This document shows, piece after piece, positions 16,507 through 26,754 of a stretch of DNA of 64,000 nucleotides. Both the position numbers and the translations under genes were made by a program. The stretch is from Photobacterium atrarenae (lineage in GTDB: Bacteria > Pseudomonadota > Gammaproteobacteria > Enterobacterales > Vibrionaceae): the NCBI RefSeq assembly GCF_024380015.1, contig NZ_CP101508.1, positions 186,001 through 250,000 on the forward strand, read 5' to 3'. Below the pieces are notes generated by a model. It was not told where the DNA came from, searched no databases, and was given only the letters and a program-made list of their open reading frames with translations. Within the stretch, counting starts at the first letter, position 1, and each line of letters begins with the position of its first letter.

Positions 16507-16522
16507 TGTGATGTAAGTCGCA
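16507..16522. promoter_or_regulatory. CRP-like site upstream of cytR
   Basis: TGTGA-TGTAAG-TCGCA differs at one position from the CRP core TGTGA-N6-TCACA. It lies 150 bases upstream of cytR and 10 bases beyond the priA stop. CytR partners with CRP, so CRP/CytR autoregulation is plausible. Confidence 0.55.
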
Positions 16523-16531
16523 TTGTTCATT

Positions 16532-18727
16532 TTAAGTTAAATCCTGGGGTTCGACATCGATCGACCAGCGAATTTTGCGCGCCAGCGGCAGCATCTGGAT
16601 GGCTGGTTTGGCGACGGTCAGCATTCGCTGCAGGGTTTTGCGATCCGGCGCCTGGAGCAGCAGCTGCCAGCGGTAGCGCCCGGCCCGGCGGGCCAGCGGG
16701 GCCGGATTGGGACCGAGGACCGGGGTAGATTGGTCATACAGCGGGCTGGTTTCGAAAATGCCCCGGATCTGGTGCAGGAACTGCTCGGTCTGCTCACTAC
16801 TGTTGGCTTCGGCCCGAAACAGCGCCAGGTAGGTGAACGGCGGCAGCCAGGCCTGTTTGCGCTCGGTCAGGGCGTCGCGGGCAAAGGCACCGTAGCCCTG
16901 ATGGAGCAGCGCCTGCAGCAGGGCGTGCTCCGGGTGGTGGGTCTGGAGCAGGACTTCGCCGGGTTTGCTGGCCCGTCCGGCCCGTCCGGCAACCTGAATA
17001 AACAGCTGGGCCAGCCGCTCGCTGGCACGAAAGTCGTTGCTGAACAGGGCGCTGTCGACATCAATCAGGCCGACCAGGGTGACATCCGGGAAGTGGTGGC
17101 CCTTGGCCAGCATCTGGGTGCCGATCAGGATCTGGTATTCGTTGTTGCGGATCGCCTCGAGGTAGCTCTCCAGGCTGCCCTTGCGCCGGGTGCTGTCGCG
17201 ATCGATGCGGACGGTTTTGTAGTCGGGAAACAGGGTCGCCAGCTGCTGCTCGAGCTGCTCGGTGCCGACCCCGACCGCGTGGAGCTGGGTGGAGCCGCAC
17301 TGGTGGCACTGGGGCATCACCGGCCGCTGGGTGGCACAGTGGTGGCAGCGCAGCTCGCCCGACTGCTGGTGGAAAGTGTAATAGGCATCGCAGCGCTTGC
17401 ACTCGGCCAGCCAGCCGCAGGCATGGCACATAATCGCCGGGGCATAGCCGCGGCGGTTGAGAAACAGCATCACCTGGTTGCCGGCTTCGAGGTGCTTGCG
17501 CATCTGGGCGATCAGTGGTGCCGACAGCCCGGCTTCGAGGTACAGCCCTTTGACATCCAGCACCCCGTGTCGGGCCTGGCGGGCATTGCCGGCCCGGCGG
17601 GTCAGGGTCAGGTGGTGGTACTTGCCGCTCTTGGCATTGTGCAGGCTCTCCAGCGCCGGGGTCGCGGAGCCGAGGATGATTGGAATATTCTCTTTGCTGG
17701 CCCGCATGACCGCCAGATCGCGAGCATGGTAGCGCAGGCTGTCCTGCTGCTTGTACGAGGCGTCATGCTCTTCATCGACAATGATCATCCCGAGGTTGTG
17801 GCACGGGGTGAACAGCGCCGAGCGGGTGCCGATAATGATCCCGGCCTGGTTGTCGCGGCCGGCCAGCCAGGCGGCCAGCCGCTCGCTGTCATTGAGCCCG
17901 GAATGGACAGTTTCAAGCGGGACGTTGAAGCGGCGGCGAAAGCGGTTGATGGTTTGCGGGGTCAGGCCGATTTCCGGCACCAGGATCAGCGCCTGTTTGC
18001 CGGCGGCGAGCACCGGCTCGAGCAGGTTGAGGTAGACCTCGGTTTTGCCAGAGCCCGTCACCCCTTCGAGCAAATAGCAGCCGAAGCCGGGATTGGCGTT
18101 GACCGACGCCACCGCCAGCGCCTGCTCTTCGTTGAGCCGGGGTTTTTCTTCGGTGATGGCAAAGTCATCGGCCCAGACCTGATGCTGGGGCTGGGCTTCG
18201 CAGGCTTCGATCCAGCCCTTGTCGCTGAGGTTTTTGAGGATTGCGGTGCTGATCTCCTCGGCCTGCAGGGCCTCGTGGCTCCAGGAGCCGCTGCGCAGCA
18301 TCTTGAGCACCTGGGCCTGGCGGGGCGCGCGGGTCGGGAGCGGCTGCTCGCGGCCGGTGTCGGTCAGCTGCCAGACCTTGAGGCTGGCCGGGGAGGCTTC
18401 ACGTCCCTTGCGCAGCAGGGTCGGCATGGCATTGGCCAGGGTGTCGCCGAGCGGATACTGATAATAGCTGCTGGCCCAGCGCAGCAGCGCCAGCAGTGGG
18501 GCTGGCCACAGCGGCGCGGGATCCAGCACGGCCGAGATCCCTTTGAGCTGCGCCAGCGGAAAATCCGAGCTGTCGCTGAGGGCGGTGACGATCCCCACCA
18601 GCTGCTGGCGGCCGAACGGTACCCGTACCCGGGCCCCGACCACCGGAGAGTGGCCTGGCGTGATCAGGTAGTCGAACTGTTTATCCAGGGGGACGGGGAG
18701 TGCCACACGGGCAATCTTGGAGGCCAT
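16532..18727 (-). CDS. priA: Primosomal helicase PriA
   Basis: A 3'-to-5' superfamily 2 helicase that reloads the replisome at stalled forks. The 731 residues match E. coli PriA (732). The N-terminal fork-binding domain (ARVALPVPLDKQFDY) is followed by Walker A LLEGVTGSGKTEVYL near 226 and the helicase box DEEHDASYKQQ near 317. A zinc-binding cysteine array (CHACGWLAECKRC then CHHC and CHQCGS) sits in the usual place. ATG 18727 is taken; an in-frame TTG four codons upstream is less likely. A very long open frame on the opposite strand is a composition shadow. Confidence 0.96.
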   Translation of the reverse strand: MASKIARVALPVPLDKQFDYLITPGHSPVVGARVRVPFGRQQLVGIVTALSDSSDFPLAQLKGISAVLDPAPLWPAPLLALLRWASSYYQYPLGDTLANAMPTLLRKGREASPASLKVWQLTDTGREQPLPTRAPRQAQVLKMLRSGSWSHEALQAEEISTAILKNLSDKGWIEACEAQPQHQVWADDFAITEEKPRLNEEQALAVASVNANPGFGCYLLEGVTGSGKTEVYLNLLEPVLAAGKQALILVPEIGLTPQTINRFRRRFNVPLETVHSGLNDSERLAAWLAGRDNQAGIIIGTRSALFTPCHNLGMIIVDEEHDASYKQQDSLRYHARDLAVMRASKENIPIILGSATPALESLHNAKSGKYHHLTLTRRAGNARQARHGVLDVKGLYLEAGLSAPLIAQMRKHLEAGNQVMLFLNRRGYAPAIMCHACGWLAECKRCDAYYTFHQQSGELRCHHCATQRPVMPQCHQCGSTQLHAVGVGTEQLEQQLATLFPDYKTVRIDRDSTRRKGSLESYLEAIRNNEYQILIGTQMLAKGHHFPDVTLVGLIDVDSALFSNDFRASERLAQLFIQVAGRAGRASKPGEVLLQTHHPEHALLQALLHQGYGAFARDALTERKQAWLPPFTYLALFRAEANSSEQTEQFLHQIRGIFETSPLYDQSTPVLGPNPAPLARRAGRYRWQLLLQAPDRKTLQRMLTVAKPAIQMLPLARKIRWSIDVEPQDLT

Positions 18728-18817
18728 AACAAACCGCAATTATCAGCATTGACTAAGATCAGAGAGTGTACCTTGCCCGAGGGCAGGCGCAAAGCGGCGA
18801 AAAAGGGAGCGTATTGG

Positions 18818-18846
18818 TTGATTTGGGCGGATTGATTGATTACTAT
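18818..18846 (+). promoter_or_regulatory. Candidate rpmE promoter
   Basis: TTGATT (18818-18823) and TACTAT (18841-18846) are 17 bases apart, a plausible sigma-70 promoter about 110 bases upstream of rpmE and divergent from priA. Confidence 0.5.
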
Positions 18847-18960
18847 ACGCCGCCTGAATTTGGCGTACTGGGAACACCATTACGCTTATTGTTATTAACG
18901 ACGTGTGGTGCCCGGCTTAGGATCGGGAGAGCGACACGGCCTTACTATTGAGGTTATCCC

Positions 18961-19173
18961 ATGAAACAAGGTATCCACCCAGAATACACAGAAGTTAACG
19001 CGAAATGTTCTTGTGGCAACGCGTTCGTATTCAAGTCAACGCTGGGCAAAGACATCAACCTGGATGTATGTGACAAGTGTCACCCATTCTACACTGGTAA
19101 GCAGCGTCAAGTGAGCACCGGTGGTCGTATCGACAAGTTCAACAAGCGTTTCGGTGCGCTGTCTAGCAAGTAA
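18961..19173 (+). CDS. rpmE: Ribosomal protein bL31, zinc-binding form
   Basis: A 70-residue protein of the large ribosomal subunit. It carries the zinc ligands Cys16 and Cys18 (KCSCG) and Cys37 and Cys40 (VCDKCHP), so it is the Zn-containing RpmE rather than the Cys-free paralogue used under zinc limitation. GAGGTT precedes the start. It is adjacent to and divergent from priA, as in E. coli. Confidence 0.97.
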   Translation: MKQGIHPEYTEVNAKCSCGNAFVFKSTLGKDINLDVCDKCHPFYTGKQRQVSTGGRIDKFNKRFGALSSK

Positions 19174-19190
19174 TTGCCAGCACTATTCCG

Positions 19191-19220
19191 AAAAAAGGGG
19201 ACGCCAGGCGTCCCCTTTTT
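19191..19220. terminator. Terminator of rpmE
   Basis: AAAAAGGGGACG pairs with CGTCCCCTTTTT around CCAGG, giving a strong stem with A and T runs on either side. It starts 18 bases after the rpmE stop. Confidence 0.9.
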
Positions 19221-19475
19221 GTTTTCCTGCAGCCCGCACGTAATTTAGTCTATTCTGCCGCGTTTGGCCGACGAACCCGGGAAGTCTGCGGGCCTGAGAT
19301 ACCATTTCCACCCATTTTACGGTATGCGGATCATAAATTCGCGATACCTGACTGCGACAGTGGGAGATTATTGGCTCGACCAGCCGGGCCCGGCTAGGAT
19401 TTTCTACCGCTATAGCATATGATTTATCTCCCACTACCCAACTGAACCTCATTTTCTTTCAGGATCTGAAACACT

Positions 19476-20726
19476 ATGTCTGAAGACTTTCGCCAACAAG
19501 CGCTTCATTACCATGCTTACCCTGTACCAGGCAAAATTGCCGTAGAGCTTTCCAAGCCTGCTGATACTGTTGAAGACCTAGCACTTGCCTATAGCCCGGG
19601 TGTGGCTGAGCCGGTGCGTGAAATTGCCCAAAACGCCGACAATGTTTACAAGTACACTGCCAAAGGCAACATGGTGGCGGTGATCAGTAACGGTACCGCG
19701 ATCCTTGGCCTGGGCAACCTGGGGCCGCTGGCGTCCAAGCCAGTGATGGAAGGGAAGGCGCTGCTATTTAAGCGTTTTGCCGGCCTGGACTCGATTGATA
19801 TCGAAGTCAAACACCGCACCATTGACGAGTTTGTCGATACGGTGGCCAACATTGCTGATACCTTCGGCGGCATCAACCTGGAAGATATTAAAGCCCCGGA
19901 CTGTTTTGAAATTGAAAAGCGCCTGATCGAGCGCTGCCAGGTGCCGGTGTTCCACGATGATCAGCACGGCACGGCGATTGTGACCGCGGCTGGAATGCTT
20001 AATGCCCTGGAACTGCAGGGTAAAGAGATCAGCGAAGCGGTGATCGTTTGTCTGGGTGCCGGTGCGGCAGCTGTCGCCTGTATGGAACTGCTGATCAAGT
20101 GCGGTGCTCAGCGTGAGAAGATCTACATGCTGGACCGTAAGGGCGTGATCCACACCCGTCGTGACGACATCAACGAATACAAACAGCTGTTTGCTAACAA
20201 CACCGACAAACGCACGCTGGAAGATGTCATTGAAGGCGCAGATATTTTTGTCGGCGTATCCGGTCCGGATCTGCTGTCGCCGGAAGCGCTGAAGCTGATG
20301 GCGGATAAGCCGGTGGTCTTTGCCTGTTCAAACCCGGATCCGGAAATCAAGCCGGCGCTGGCGCACCAGGTGCGTGACGATTTGATCATGGGAACCGGCC
20401 GCTCGGACTATCCGAACCAGGTCAACAACGTGCTGTGTTTCCCGTTTATCTTCCGTGGCGCCCTGGACGTGCGTGCCAGCGCGATTAACGACGAGATGAA
20501 ACTGGCGGCCGTGAACGCGATCCGTGAGCTGGCCAAAGAGCCGGTTCCGGCGGAAGTACTCAAAGCGGCTGGCGTCGACAGCCTAGCCTTCGGTCCGGAG
20601 TACATTATTCCGAAACCGATGGATCCACGCCTGTTGCCGCGCGTGGCTAAAGCCGTGGCGGTGGCTGCGGTTGAATCCGGTGTTGCCCGTATTGAAATGC
20701 CGGTCAATTACATGGCTGATAAATAA
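19476..20726 (+). CDS. maeB: NADP-type malic enzyme, short form
   Basis: The enzyme decarboxylates malate oxidatively to pyruvate. The 416 residues cover only the malic-enzyme part of E. coli MaeB; the C-terminal phosphotransacetylase-like half (some 330 residues) is absent. Such stand-alone versions are common in Vibrionaceae. Signatures are AYSPGVAEPVREIA, the catalytic-site region GNGTAILGLGNLGPLASKPVMEGK (read across residues 70-95), FHDDQHGTAIVTAAG and the dinucleotide-binding CLGAGAAAVACMELL. Cofactor preference cannot be read with certainty. It is monocistronic, with its own terminator. Confidence 0.88.
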   Translation: MSEDFRQQALHYHAYPVPGKIAVELSKPADTVEDLALAYSPGVAEPVREIAQNADNVYKYTAKGNMVAVISNGTAILGLGNLGPLASKPVMEGKALLFKRFAGLDSIDIEVKHRTIDEFVDTVANIADTFGGINLEDIKAPDCFEIEKRLIERCQVPVFHDDQHGTAIVTAAGMLNALELQGKEISEAVIVCLGAGAAAVACMELLIKCGAQREKIYMLDRKGVIHTRRDDINEYKQLFANNTDKRTLEDVIEGADIFVGVSGPDLLSPEALKLMADKPVVFACSNPDPEIKPALAHQVRDDLIMGTGRSDYPNQVNNVLCFPFIFRGALDVRASAINDEMKLAAVNAIRELAKEPVPAEVLKAAGVDSLAFGPEYIIPKPMDPRLLPRVAKAVAVAAVESGVARIEMPVNYMADK

Positions 20727-20740
20727 TACAGCCGGATATG

Positions 20741-20769
20741 AAAAAACCAGCCTTCGGGCTGGTTTTTTT
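20741..20769. terminator. Bidirectional terminator between malic enzyme gene and metJ
   Basis: AAACCAGCC and GGCTGGTTT pair around a TTCG tetraloop, with A and T runs outside. It serves the malic enzyme gene rightward and metJ leftward. Confidence 0.92.
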
Positions 20770-20794
20770 GTCTCTGGCGGCAGAAGCGCAGCGA

Positions 20795-21112
20795 TTATTC
20801 GTTGATGTCTTCGTACTTGATACCCATCTCGTCCATCAGAGCCTTGGCCTCGGCCGGCAGATCATCCGGACGGTCTTTGCGGATGTCATCGTCGGTAGGC
20901 AGCGGCTGGCCGGTGTAGGCATGGAGAAATGCCTCGCACAGCAGCTCACTGTTCGTGGCGTGACGCAGGTTGTTGATCTGACGGCGGGTACGCTCGTCAG
21001 TCAGAATTTTCAGTACCTTCAATGGAATCGAAACGGTGATTTTTTTGACTTGCTCGTTTTTCTTACCGTGTTCCGCATATGGGCTGATGTACTCGCCATT
21101 CCACTCTGCCAT
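20795..21112 (-). CDS. metJ: Methionine regulon repressor MetJ
   Basis: A 105-residue ribbon-helix-helix repressor that uses S-adenosylmethionine as corepressor. The DNA-contacting beta strand is [15 protein letters not shown] near residues 23-37, followed by [35 protein letters not shown]. The length equals E. coli MetJ. AAGGTAG precedes the start. It diverges from metBL across an array of Met boxes, as in E. coli. Confidence 0.97.
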   Translation of the reverse strand: MAEWNGEYISPYAEHGKKNEQVKKITVSIPLKVLKILTDERTRRQINNLRHATNSELLCEAFLHAYTGQPLPTDDDIRKDRPDDLPAEAKALMDEMGIKYEDINE

Positions 21113-21190
21113 TTTCTACCTTCTCAGCGATATTGGATTGAATAAATTTGATGATGGGTGAATTTTAGCGGGATTTACCGCCACAAGCAA

Positions 21191-21222
21191 AGACATATAG
21201 ACGTCCAGAAGTGTTGACGTCT
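21191..21222. promoter_or_regulatory. Four tandem MetJ boxes between metJ and metB
   Basis: Four consecutive 8-bp units in register read AGACATAT, AGACGTCC, AGAAGTGT and TGACGTCT. The MetJ consensus is AGACGTCT in tandem. The array sits between the divergent metJ and metBL genes and can repress both. Confidence 0.9.
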
Positions 21223-21295
21223 TTATGGATTATGGCTAATGTTGATGCTTATGAGTTGTTCGCCGCAGGGTCAGCCCCAGACAAGGAAAGTAAAT

Positions 21296-22465
21296 ATGAG
21301 TGATAAGAAGCTTGCCACCGTTGCCGTGCGCACCGGGATTGAGTCCGATACCCAGTTCAATGCGGTGGTCCCGCCCATCTACCTTACTTCGACTTATGGT
21401 TTCTCACAACTGGGGGAGGTGCCTCAGTTCGATTACTCCCGTTCGGGTAATCCAACCCGCAATACGCTGGCTGAGGCGCTTGCGGAGCTGGAGGGGGGCG
21501 CCGGCGCTGTTGTCACCAACTGCGGCACGGCGGCGATTAACCTGCTGGTCAGTGCCTTGCTGGGGCCGGAGGATCTGGTGGTGGCGCCGCACGATTGCTA
21601 TGGCGGGACCTATCGCCTGTTTGATACCCGGGCCGGAAAAGGGGACTTTCAGGTTGTTTTCGTCGACCAGACCGACCCGGCCGCATTGGCTGAGGCGCTG
21701 GCACGAAACCCTAAGCTGGTCTGGGTCGAAACCCCGTCCAACCCGCTGCTGCGCGTGGTCGATCTGGCCGTCTTGTGCGCTGACGCCCGTCAGGCCGGCG
21801 CGCTGGTGGCGGTCGATAACACCTTCCTGTCGCCGATCTTGCAGCAGCCGATTGCACTGGGCGCTGATTTCGTCGTCCATTCCACCACCAAGTATATCAA
21901 CGGCCACTCCGATGTGCTGGGCGGGGTGCTGATTGCCAAAACGCCGGAGCAGGCAGAAACGTTGTCCTGGTGGGCCAACTGTATCGGTGCCACCGGCGCG
22001 CCGTTTGATGCATATCTGACCCTGCGCGGGTTGCGGACCCTGGCACCGCGGATGAGGCTTCATGAAGAAAACAGCGCCAAAATCCTGGACTACCTGCAAA
22101 GCCAGCCGTTGGTGGGGCAAATTTATCACCCGAGCCAGCCGGAGCATCCGGGCCATGCCATTGCACTGAAACAGCAGCAGGGCTTCGGGGCGATGCTCAG
22201 TTTCGAAATCGCCGGCAGCCAGGCACAACTGGCGGCGTTTGTCCGTCAGCTCCAGTGTTTCTCGCTGGCCGAGTCCCTTGGCGGGACTGAAAGCCTGATC
22301 TGCCACCCGGCCAGCATGACCCACCGGGCGATGTCGGATGAGGCTCAGGCCGAGGCCGGGATCAAGCCCAGCCTGCTGCGCCTGTCCGTGGGGCTGGAAG
22401 ATGCGGATGATTTGATTGCTGATTTGGCCCAGGCATTTGCAAAGGCTGCGGAGGTGACAGAATGA
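21296..22465 (+). CDS. metB: Cystathionine gamma-synthase
   Basis: A PLP enzyme that joins O-succinylhomoserine and cysteine to form cystathionine in methionine synthesis. The 389 residues are close to E. coli MetB (386). The PLP lysine lies in VVHSTTKYINGHSDVLGG near residue 198, and NPTRNTLAEALAELEGG and YGGTYRLFDT are family segments. The frame is open to 21239 with a Met-rich extension (MLMLM), but ATG 21296 has AAGGAAAG before it and the standard N terminus MSDKKLATVAVRTG. The stop overlaps the metL start (ATGA). Confidence 0.96.
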   Translation: MSDKKLATVAVRTGIESDTQFNAVVPPIYLTSTYGFSQLGEVPQFDYSRSGNPTRNTLAEALAELEGGAGAVVTNCGTAAINLLVSALLGPEDLVVAPHDCYGGTYRLFDTRAGKGDFQVVFVDQTDPAALAEALARNPKLVWVETPSNPLLRVVDLAVLCADARQAGALVAVDNTFLSPILQQPIALGADFVVHSTTKYINGHSDVLGGVLIAKTPEQAETLSWWANCIGATGAPFDAYLTLRGLRTLAPRMRLHEENSAKILDYLQSQPLVGQIYHPSQPEHPGHAIALKQQQGFGAMLSFEIAGSQAQLAAFVRQLQCFSLAESLGGTESLICHPASMTHRAMSDEAQAEAGIKPSLLRLSVGLEDADDLIADLAQAFAKAAEVTE

Positions 22466-24879
22466 GTCAGCCGACAGCCCGACAACTGCACAAATTTGGC
22501 GGCAGCAGCCTGGCGGATCCGGCGTGCTATCGCCGGGTCGCTGAAATCATCCGCGAGTATGCCGGCCCGGAAGATTTAATTGTGGTCTCAGCCGCCGGCA
22601 AGACCACCAACCAGCTGATTGACTGGGTGGCACTGCTGAAAAAGGATGGCCGCCAGGCCCATGAGGCGCTGCAGGAATTGCGGGCGTTTCAGCAGACATT
22701 GATCAGTGAGCTGCTGAGCGGACCGGAAGCTGACGATTTGCAAACTCAGCTCCATCTGGAGCTGAGTGAGCTGGCACAGCTCAGCAGCCCGGATTTGTCG
22801 GAGGCGGTGATTGCTTCCGTGCTCGGCCACGGTGAACTGTGGTCCGCCCGCCTGCTGGCCGCGCTACTGGCGCAGCAGGCGATGCCGGCGGTGCACCTCG
22901 ATTCGCGAACATTCCTACGGGCCGAACGAGCGGCGCAGCCGGAAGTGGATCGCGCCCAGTCCTGGCCGCTGCTGAGCGCTGAGCTGGCCCAGCACAGCCA
23001 GCACCGGATTGTGATCACCGGGTTTATGGCCCGGAATGCGGCCGGAGAAACCGTGCTGCTGGGTCGCAACGGCTCGGATTATTCGGCGACGGTGATCGGC
23101 GCCCTGGCTGAAGTGGCCCGGGTGACGATTTGGAGTGATGTGGCCGGGGTGTACAGTGCCGATCCACGGCTCGTCGCGGATGCCTGTCTGTTGCCGCTGT
23201 TGCGTCTTGATGAAGCCAGTGAGCTGGCCCGTCTGGCGGCACCGGTGCTGCATAGCCGGACGCTGCAACCGGTGGCTCAGAGTGCGATTGATCTGGCGCT
23301 GCGTTGCAGCCATCAGCCGGAATCGGGCTCAACCCGGGTCGAGCGGGTCCTGGCGTCGGGACGGGGGGCCAAGATCATTACCTCGCTTGATGATGTTTGC
23401 CTGATAGAGCTCGATATTGCCCGCTCCCATGATTTGGCCCCGATCCAGGCCGAGCTGGCCCGGCTGCTGCAACGAATTCAGTTGCAGCCGCTGGCCCAGA
23501 GTGTCGAAGCGGACAAGGGACGGATCCGGCTCGCCTACACCCGGGAAGTGGTCAACGGCGTGCTGGGATCGCTGCAGGACAGCGGGATCACGGCCGAGCT
23601 GCGCCTGCGGGAAGGTTTTGCCTTGGTCGCGGCCGTAGGGGCCGGAGTGATTGGTAATCCGGTCCACTGCTACGGCTTTTCGCATCAGCTCAAGAACCAG
23701 CCGGTGGAGTTTATCTGTGAGTCTGAGCAGGGCCTCAGCCTGGTCGCGGTGCTGCGCCGGGTCGATACCCGGGATCTGATCAGCCAGATCCACCAGAGCC
23801 TGTTCCAGGCCCAGAAACGTATTGGCCTGGTGTTGTGCGGCAAAGGCAATATCGGCAGCCGCTGGCTGGAGTTGTTCCAGGATGAGAAAGCCAACCTGGA
23901 AAAACGTCATGGCAAGAGTTTTACCTTGATCGGGGTGGCCGGGAGCAACCGTCACTGGATTGATTTCCAGGGCATCGATCCGACGCGGGCGTTAACCGCT
24001 TTTGAAGATGAAGCGGTAGAGTATGCTGAGGGGGAACTGTTCCAGACTCTGGCCAGCCATCCCTATGATGATGTGGTGGTGCTCGATGTCACCGCCAGTG
24101 CGGCGCTGGCGGCGCAATACCCGCAGATCGCCGAAATCGGCCTGCATCTGATTTCGGCCAACAAGGTGGCAGGCTCGGCCTCGGGGCCGGATTATCACCG
24201 GGTGCAGGATGCTTTTGCCAAAAGCAGTCGCCACTGGTTCTACAACGCTACGGTCGGTGCCGGGCTGCCGGTGAATCATACCGTGCGTGATCTGCTGGAG
24301 AGCGGGGATGAAATCCTGGCCCTGTCGGGAATTTTCTCCGGGACCCTGTCGTGGCTGTTCCAGCAGTATGACGGCAGTGTGCCGTTCACCCAGCTGATTG
24401 AACAGGCCTGGCAACAGGGGCTGACAGAGCCGGATCCGCGCCATGATCTCGATGGTAGCGATGTGATGCGCAAATTGGTGATCCTGGCGCGAGAGTCGGG
24501 CCTGATGCTGGAGCCGGAGCAGGTTCGGGTGGAGTCTCTGGTCCCGGAGGAGCTGGCAGCGTTGAGCCTGGACGGCTTCTTTGAGCAGGGGGAGGTGCTG
24601 GATCAGCGGCTCGGCAAGCGCCTGGCCAAGGCGCAGAAGGAGGGTCTGGTGCTGCGTTATGTCGCGCGGCTGGATAAACAAGGGCGTGCCGTAGTCGGGG
24701 TTGAAGCACTGTCGCCGGAACATGCGCTGGCCAACTTGTTGCCGTGCGACAACATCTTCGCGATTGAAAGTCGCTGGTACCGGGATAACCCGCTGGTGAT
24801 CCGCGGACCGGGAGCGGGGCGGGATGTCACTGCCGGGGCGCTGTTGTCGGATATCAACCGCCTGGCGGCCCTGTTGTAG
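22462..24879 (+). CDS. metL: Bifunctional aspartokinase/homoserine dehydrogenase II
   Basis: An 805-residue fusion that catalyses the first and third steps from aspartate toward homoserine. The N-terminal kinase starts with HKFGGSSLADP and carries a GRNGSDYSATVIGAL motif near residue 203. A central regulatory region follows. The C-terminal dehydrogenase has an NAD(P)-binding GLVLCGKGNIGSRWLELF near 456 and the catalytic segment around GIFSGTLSWLF and LDGSDVMRKLVILARE. It is translationally coupled to metB by a 4-base overlap. MetJ repression through the shared operator is expected. Confidence 0.96.
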   Translation: MSQPTARQLHKFGGSSLADPACYRRVAEIIREYAGPEDLIVVSAAGKTTNQLIDWVALLKKDGRQAHEALQELRAFQQTLISELLSGPEADDLQTQLHLELSELAQLSSPDLSEAVIASVLGHGELWSARLLAALLAQQAMPAVHLDSRTFLRAERAAQPEVDRAQSWPLLSAELAQHSQHRIVITGFMARNAAGETVLLGRNGSDYSATVIGALAEVARVTIWSDVAGVYSADPRLVADACLLPLLRLDEASELARLAAPVLHSRTLQPVAQSAIDLALRCSHQPESGSTRVERVLASGRGAKIITSLDDVCLIELDIARSHDLAPIQAELARLLQRIQLQPLAQSVEADKGRIRLAYTREVVNGVLGSLQDSGITAELRLREGFALVAAVGAGVIGNPVHCYGFSHQLKNQPVEFICESEQGLSLVAVLRRVDTRDLISQIHQSLFQAQKRIGLVLCGKGNIGSRWLELFQDEKANLEKRHGKSFTLIGVAGSNRHWIDFQGIDPTRALTAFEDEAVEYAEGELFQTLASHPYDDVVVLDVTASAALAAQYPQIAEIGLHLISANKVAGSASGPDYHRVQDAFAKSSRHWFYNATVGAGLPVNHTVRDLLESGDEILALSGIFSGTLSWLFQQYDGSVPFTQLIEQAWQQGLTEPDPRHDLDGSDVMRKLVILARESGLMLEPEQVRVESLVPEELAALSLDGFFEQGEVLDQRLGKRLAKAQKEGLVLRYVARLDKQGRAVVGVEALSPEHALANLLPCDNIFAIESRWYRDNPLVIRGPGAGRDVTAGALLSDINRLAALL

Positions 24880-24977
24880 CTGGCGCTGTCTCCGCGATAG
24901 ATCCTGTCGTTGACGGCCGGGGGAGTGGAAATCGCCGCCTATACTTTGATTTATGGCGGTAACCACTACCTGATATT

Positions 24978-25004
24978 CAAAAGCCCGCAGACTGCGGGTT
25001 TTTG
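24978..25004 (+). terminator. Terminator of metBL
   Basis: CCCGCA/TGCGGG forms a stem with a GAC loop, preceded by AAAAG and followed by TTTTT, about 100 bases past the metL stop. Confidence 0.8.
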
Positions 25005-25106
25005 TGTCTTGAGCGGGGTCGTTGGTGGTTGAAGATCGTGCACGATCAAGTTGAATAAATTTCATGATGGGCCGGTTGACAAGAAATTGGTTACAAGACA
25101 TTCTGT

Positions 25107-26089
<983 letters not shown>

Positions 26090-26129
26090 GGCAAGCGCTC
26101 CAAGTCGTATCAGGACCGGCTACAGGCCG

Positions 26130-26156
26130 AAAAAAAGCCGCAATTGCGGCTTTTTT
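26130..26156. terminator. Terminator between metF and aphA
   Basis: AAAAAGCCGC and GCGGCTTTTT pair around AATT, with A and T runs on both sides. It can end metF rightward and aphA leftward. Confidence 0.9.
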
Positions 26157-26184
26157 GGTCTCGGTAGGGCTTGCAGACGATAGT

Positions 26185-26754
26185 TTAGTCGTTGAGGGCG
26201 ACTTTACTGTCGGCGCTGTCCATGTCTTTCAGCTCAGCCAGCACTTCTTCTGCCCAATCGATCCAGGCCTGGCGGTTATGGATGCCGCGACGCAGGGTCA
26301 GGCGATCCAGGCGGGCCTGGCGATCCATGTTCTTGTAATCGCCGAAGTGAACCTTTTCCAGCTCGTGGTAGTGGTTCATCAGGGTGTGAGATTCTTCAAT
26401 CAGGGCTTCCAGTTGCTGCTGCATCGGTACGGAGTTGTACACGCCGCAGACCAGTAGTTTGGCTGAAAACTCATCACGAATGGTCGGGTTGCGTGCCGGC
26501 TCCTGGAACCACTCAAACAGGGCCTGACGGCCAAGATCCGTGATGGAGTAGACTTTGCGATCCGGCTTACCTTCCTGTGGCTCCAGCTTACAGGTGACCT
26601 GGTCGTTGGTTGCCATCTTGTTCAGCTCACGGTACACCTGCTGGTGACTAGCTTTCCAGAAGTAGCCGATACTGTGTGAAAACTCTTTGGTGATATCGTA
26701 ACCGGTTGCGTCGCGATTGCTCAGCACGGTCAAAATTACATGTGGTAGTGACAT
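26185..26754 (-). CDS. aphA: PadR-family regulator AphA
   Basis: A 189-residue winged-helix protein whose first 75 or so residues (MSLPHVILTVLSNRDATGYDITKEF..., then YFWKASHQQVYRELNKM and CKLEPQEGKPDRKVYSIT) closely match, from memory, V. cholerae AphA. AphA is the low-cell-density quorum-sensing master regulator and activates tcpPH there. The C-terminal coiled-coil dimer domain (LTLRRGIHNRQAWIDWAEEVLAEL) also fits. The protein has about ten extra C-terminal residues. In a species without the TCP island its role is likely general quorum-sensing control; that is inferred. Confidence 0.88.
   Translation of the reverse strand: MSLPHVILTVLSNRDATGYDITKEFSHSIGYFWKASHQQVYRELNKMATNDQVTCKLEPQEGKPDRKVYSITDLGRQALFEWFQEPARNPTIRDEFSAKLLVCGVYNSVPMQQQLEALIEESHTLMNHYHELEKVHFGDYKNMDRQARLDRLTLRRGIHNRQAWIDWAEEVLAELKDMDSADSKVALND

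Noticed and set aside
16730..18835. A 701-codon open frame on the strand opposite priA
   Set aside because: It is a shadow of a GC-biased gene: priA has all helicase motifs, and the antisense product is Gly/Ala/Gln-rich with no family features.
19183..19452. An 89-codon minus-strand frame between rpmE and the malic enzyme gene
   Set aside because: It runs through the rpmE terminator and has no start signal or family resemblance.
21239..21295. Met-rich extension (MLMLM) as a methionine leader peptide before metB
   Set aside because: It is in frame with metB without a stop codon, and the ribosome-binding site belongs to ATG 21296.
25034..25047. The palindrome GATCGTGCACGATC upstream of metF as an operator
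   Set aside because: It is a short self-complementary sequence with no link to a known regulator, and MetJ boxes explain the control.
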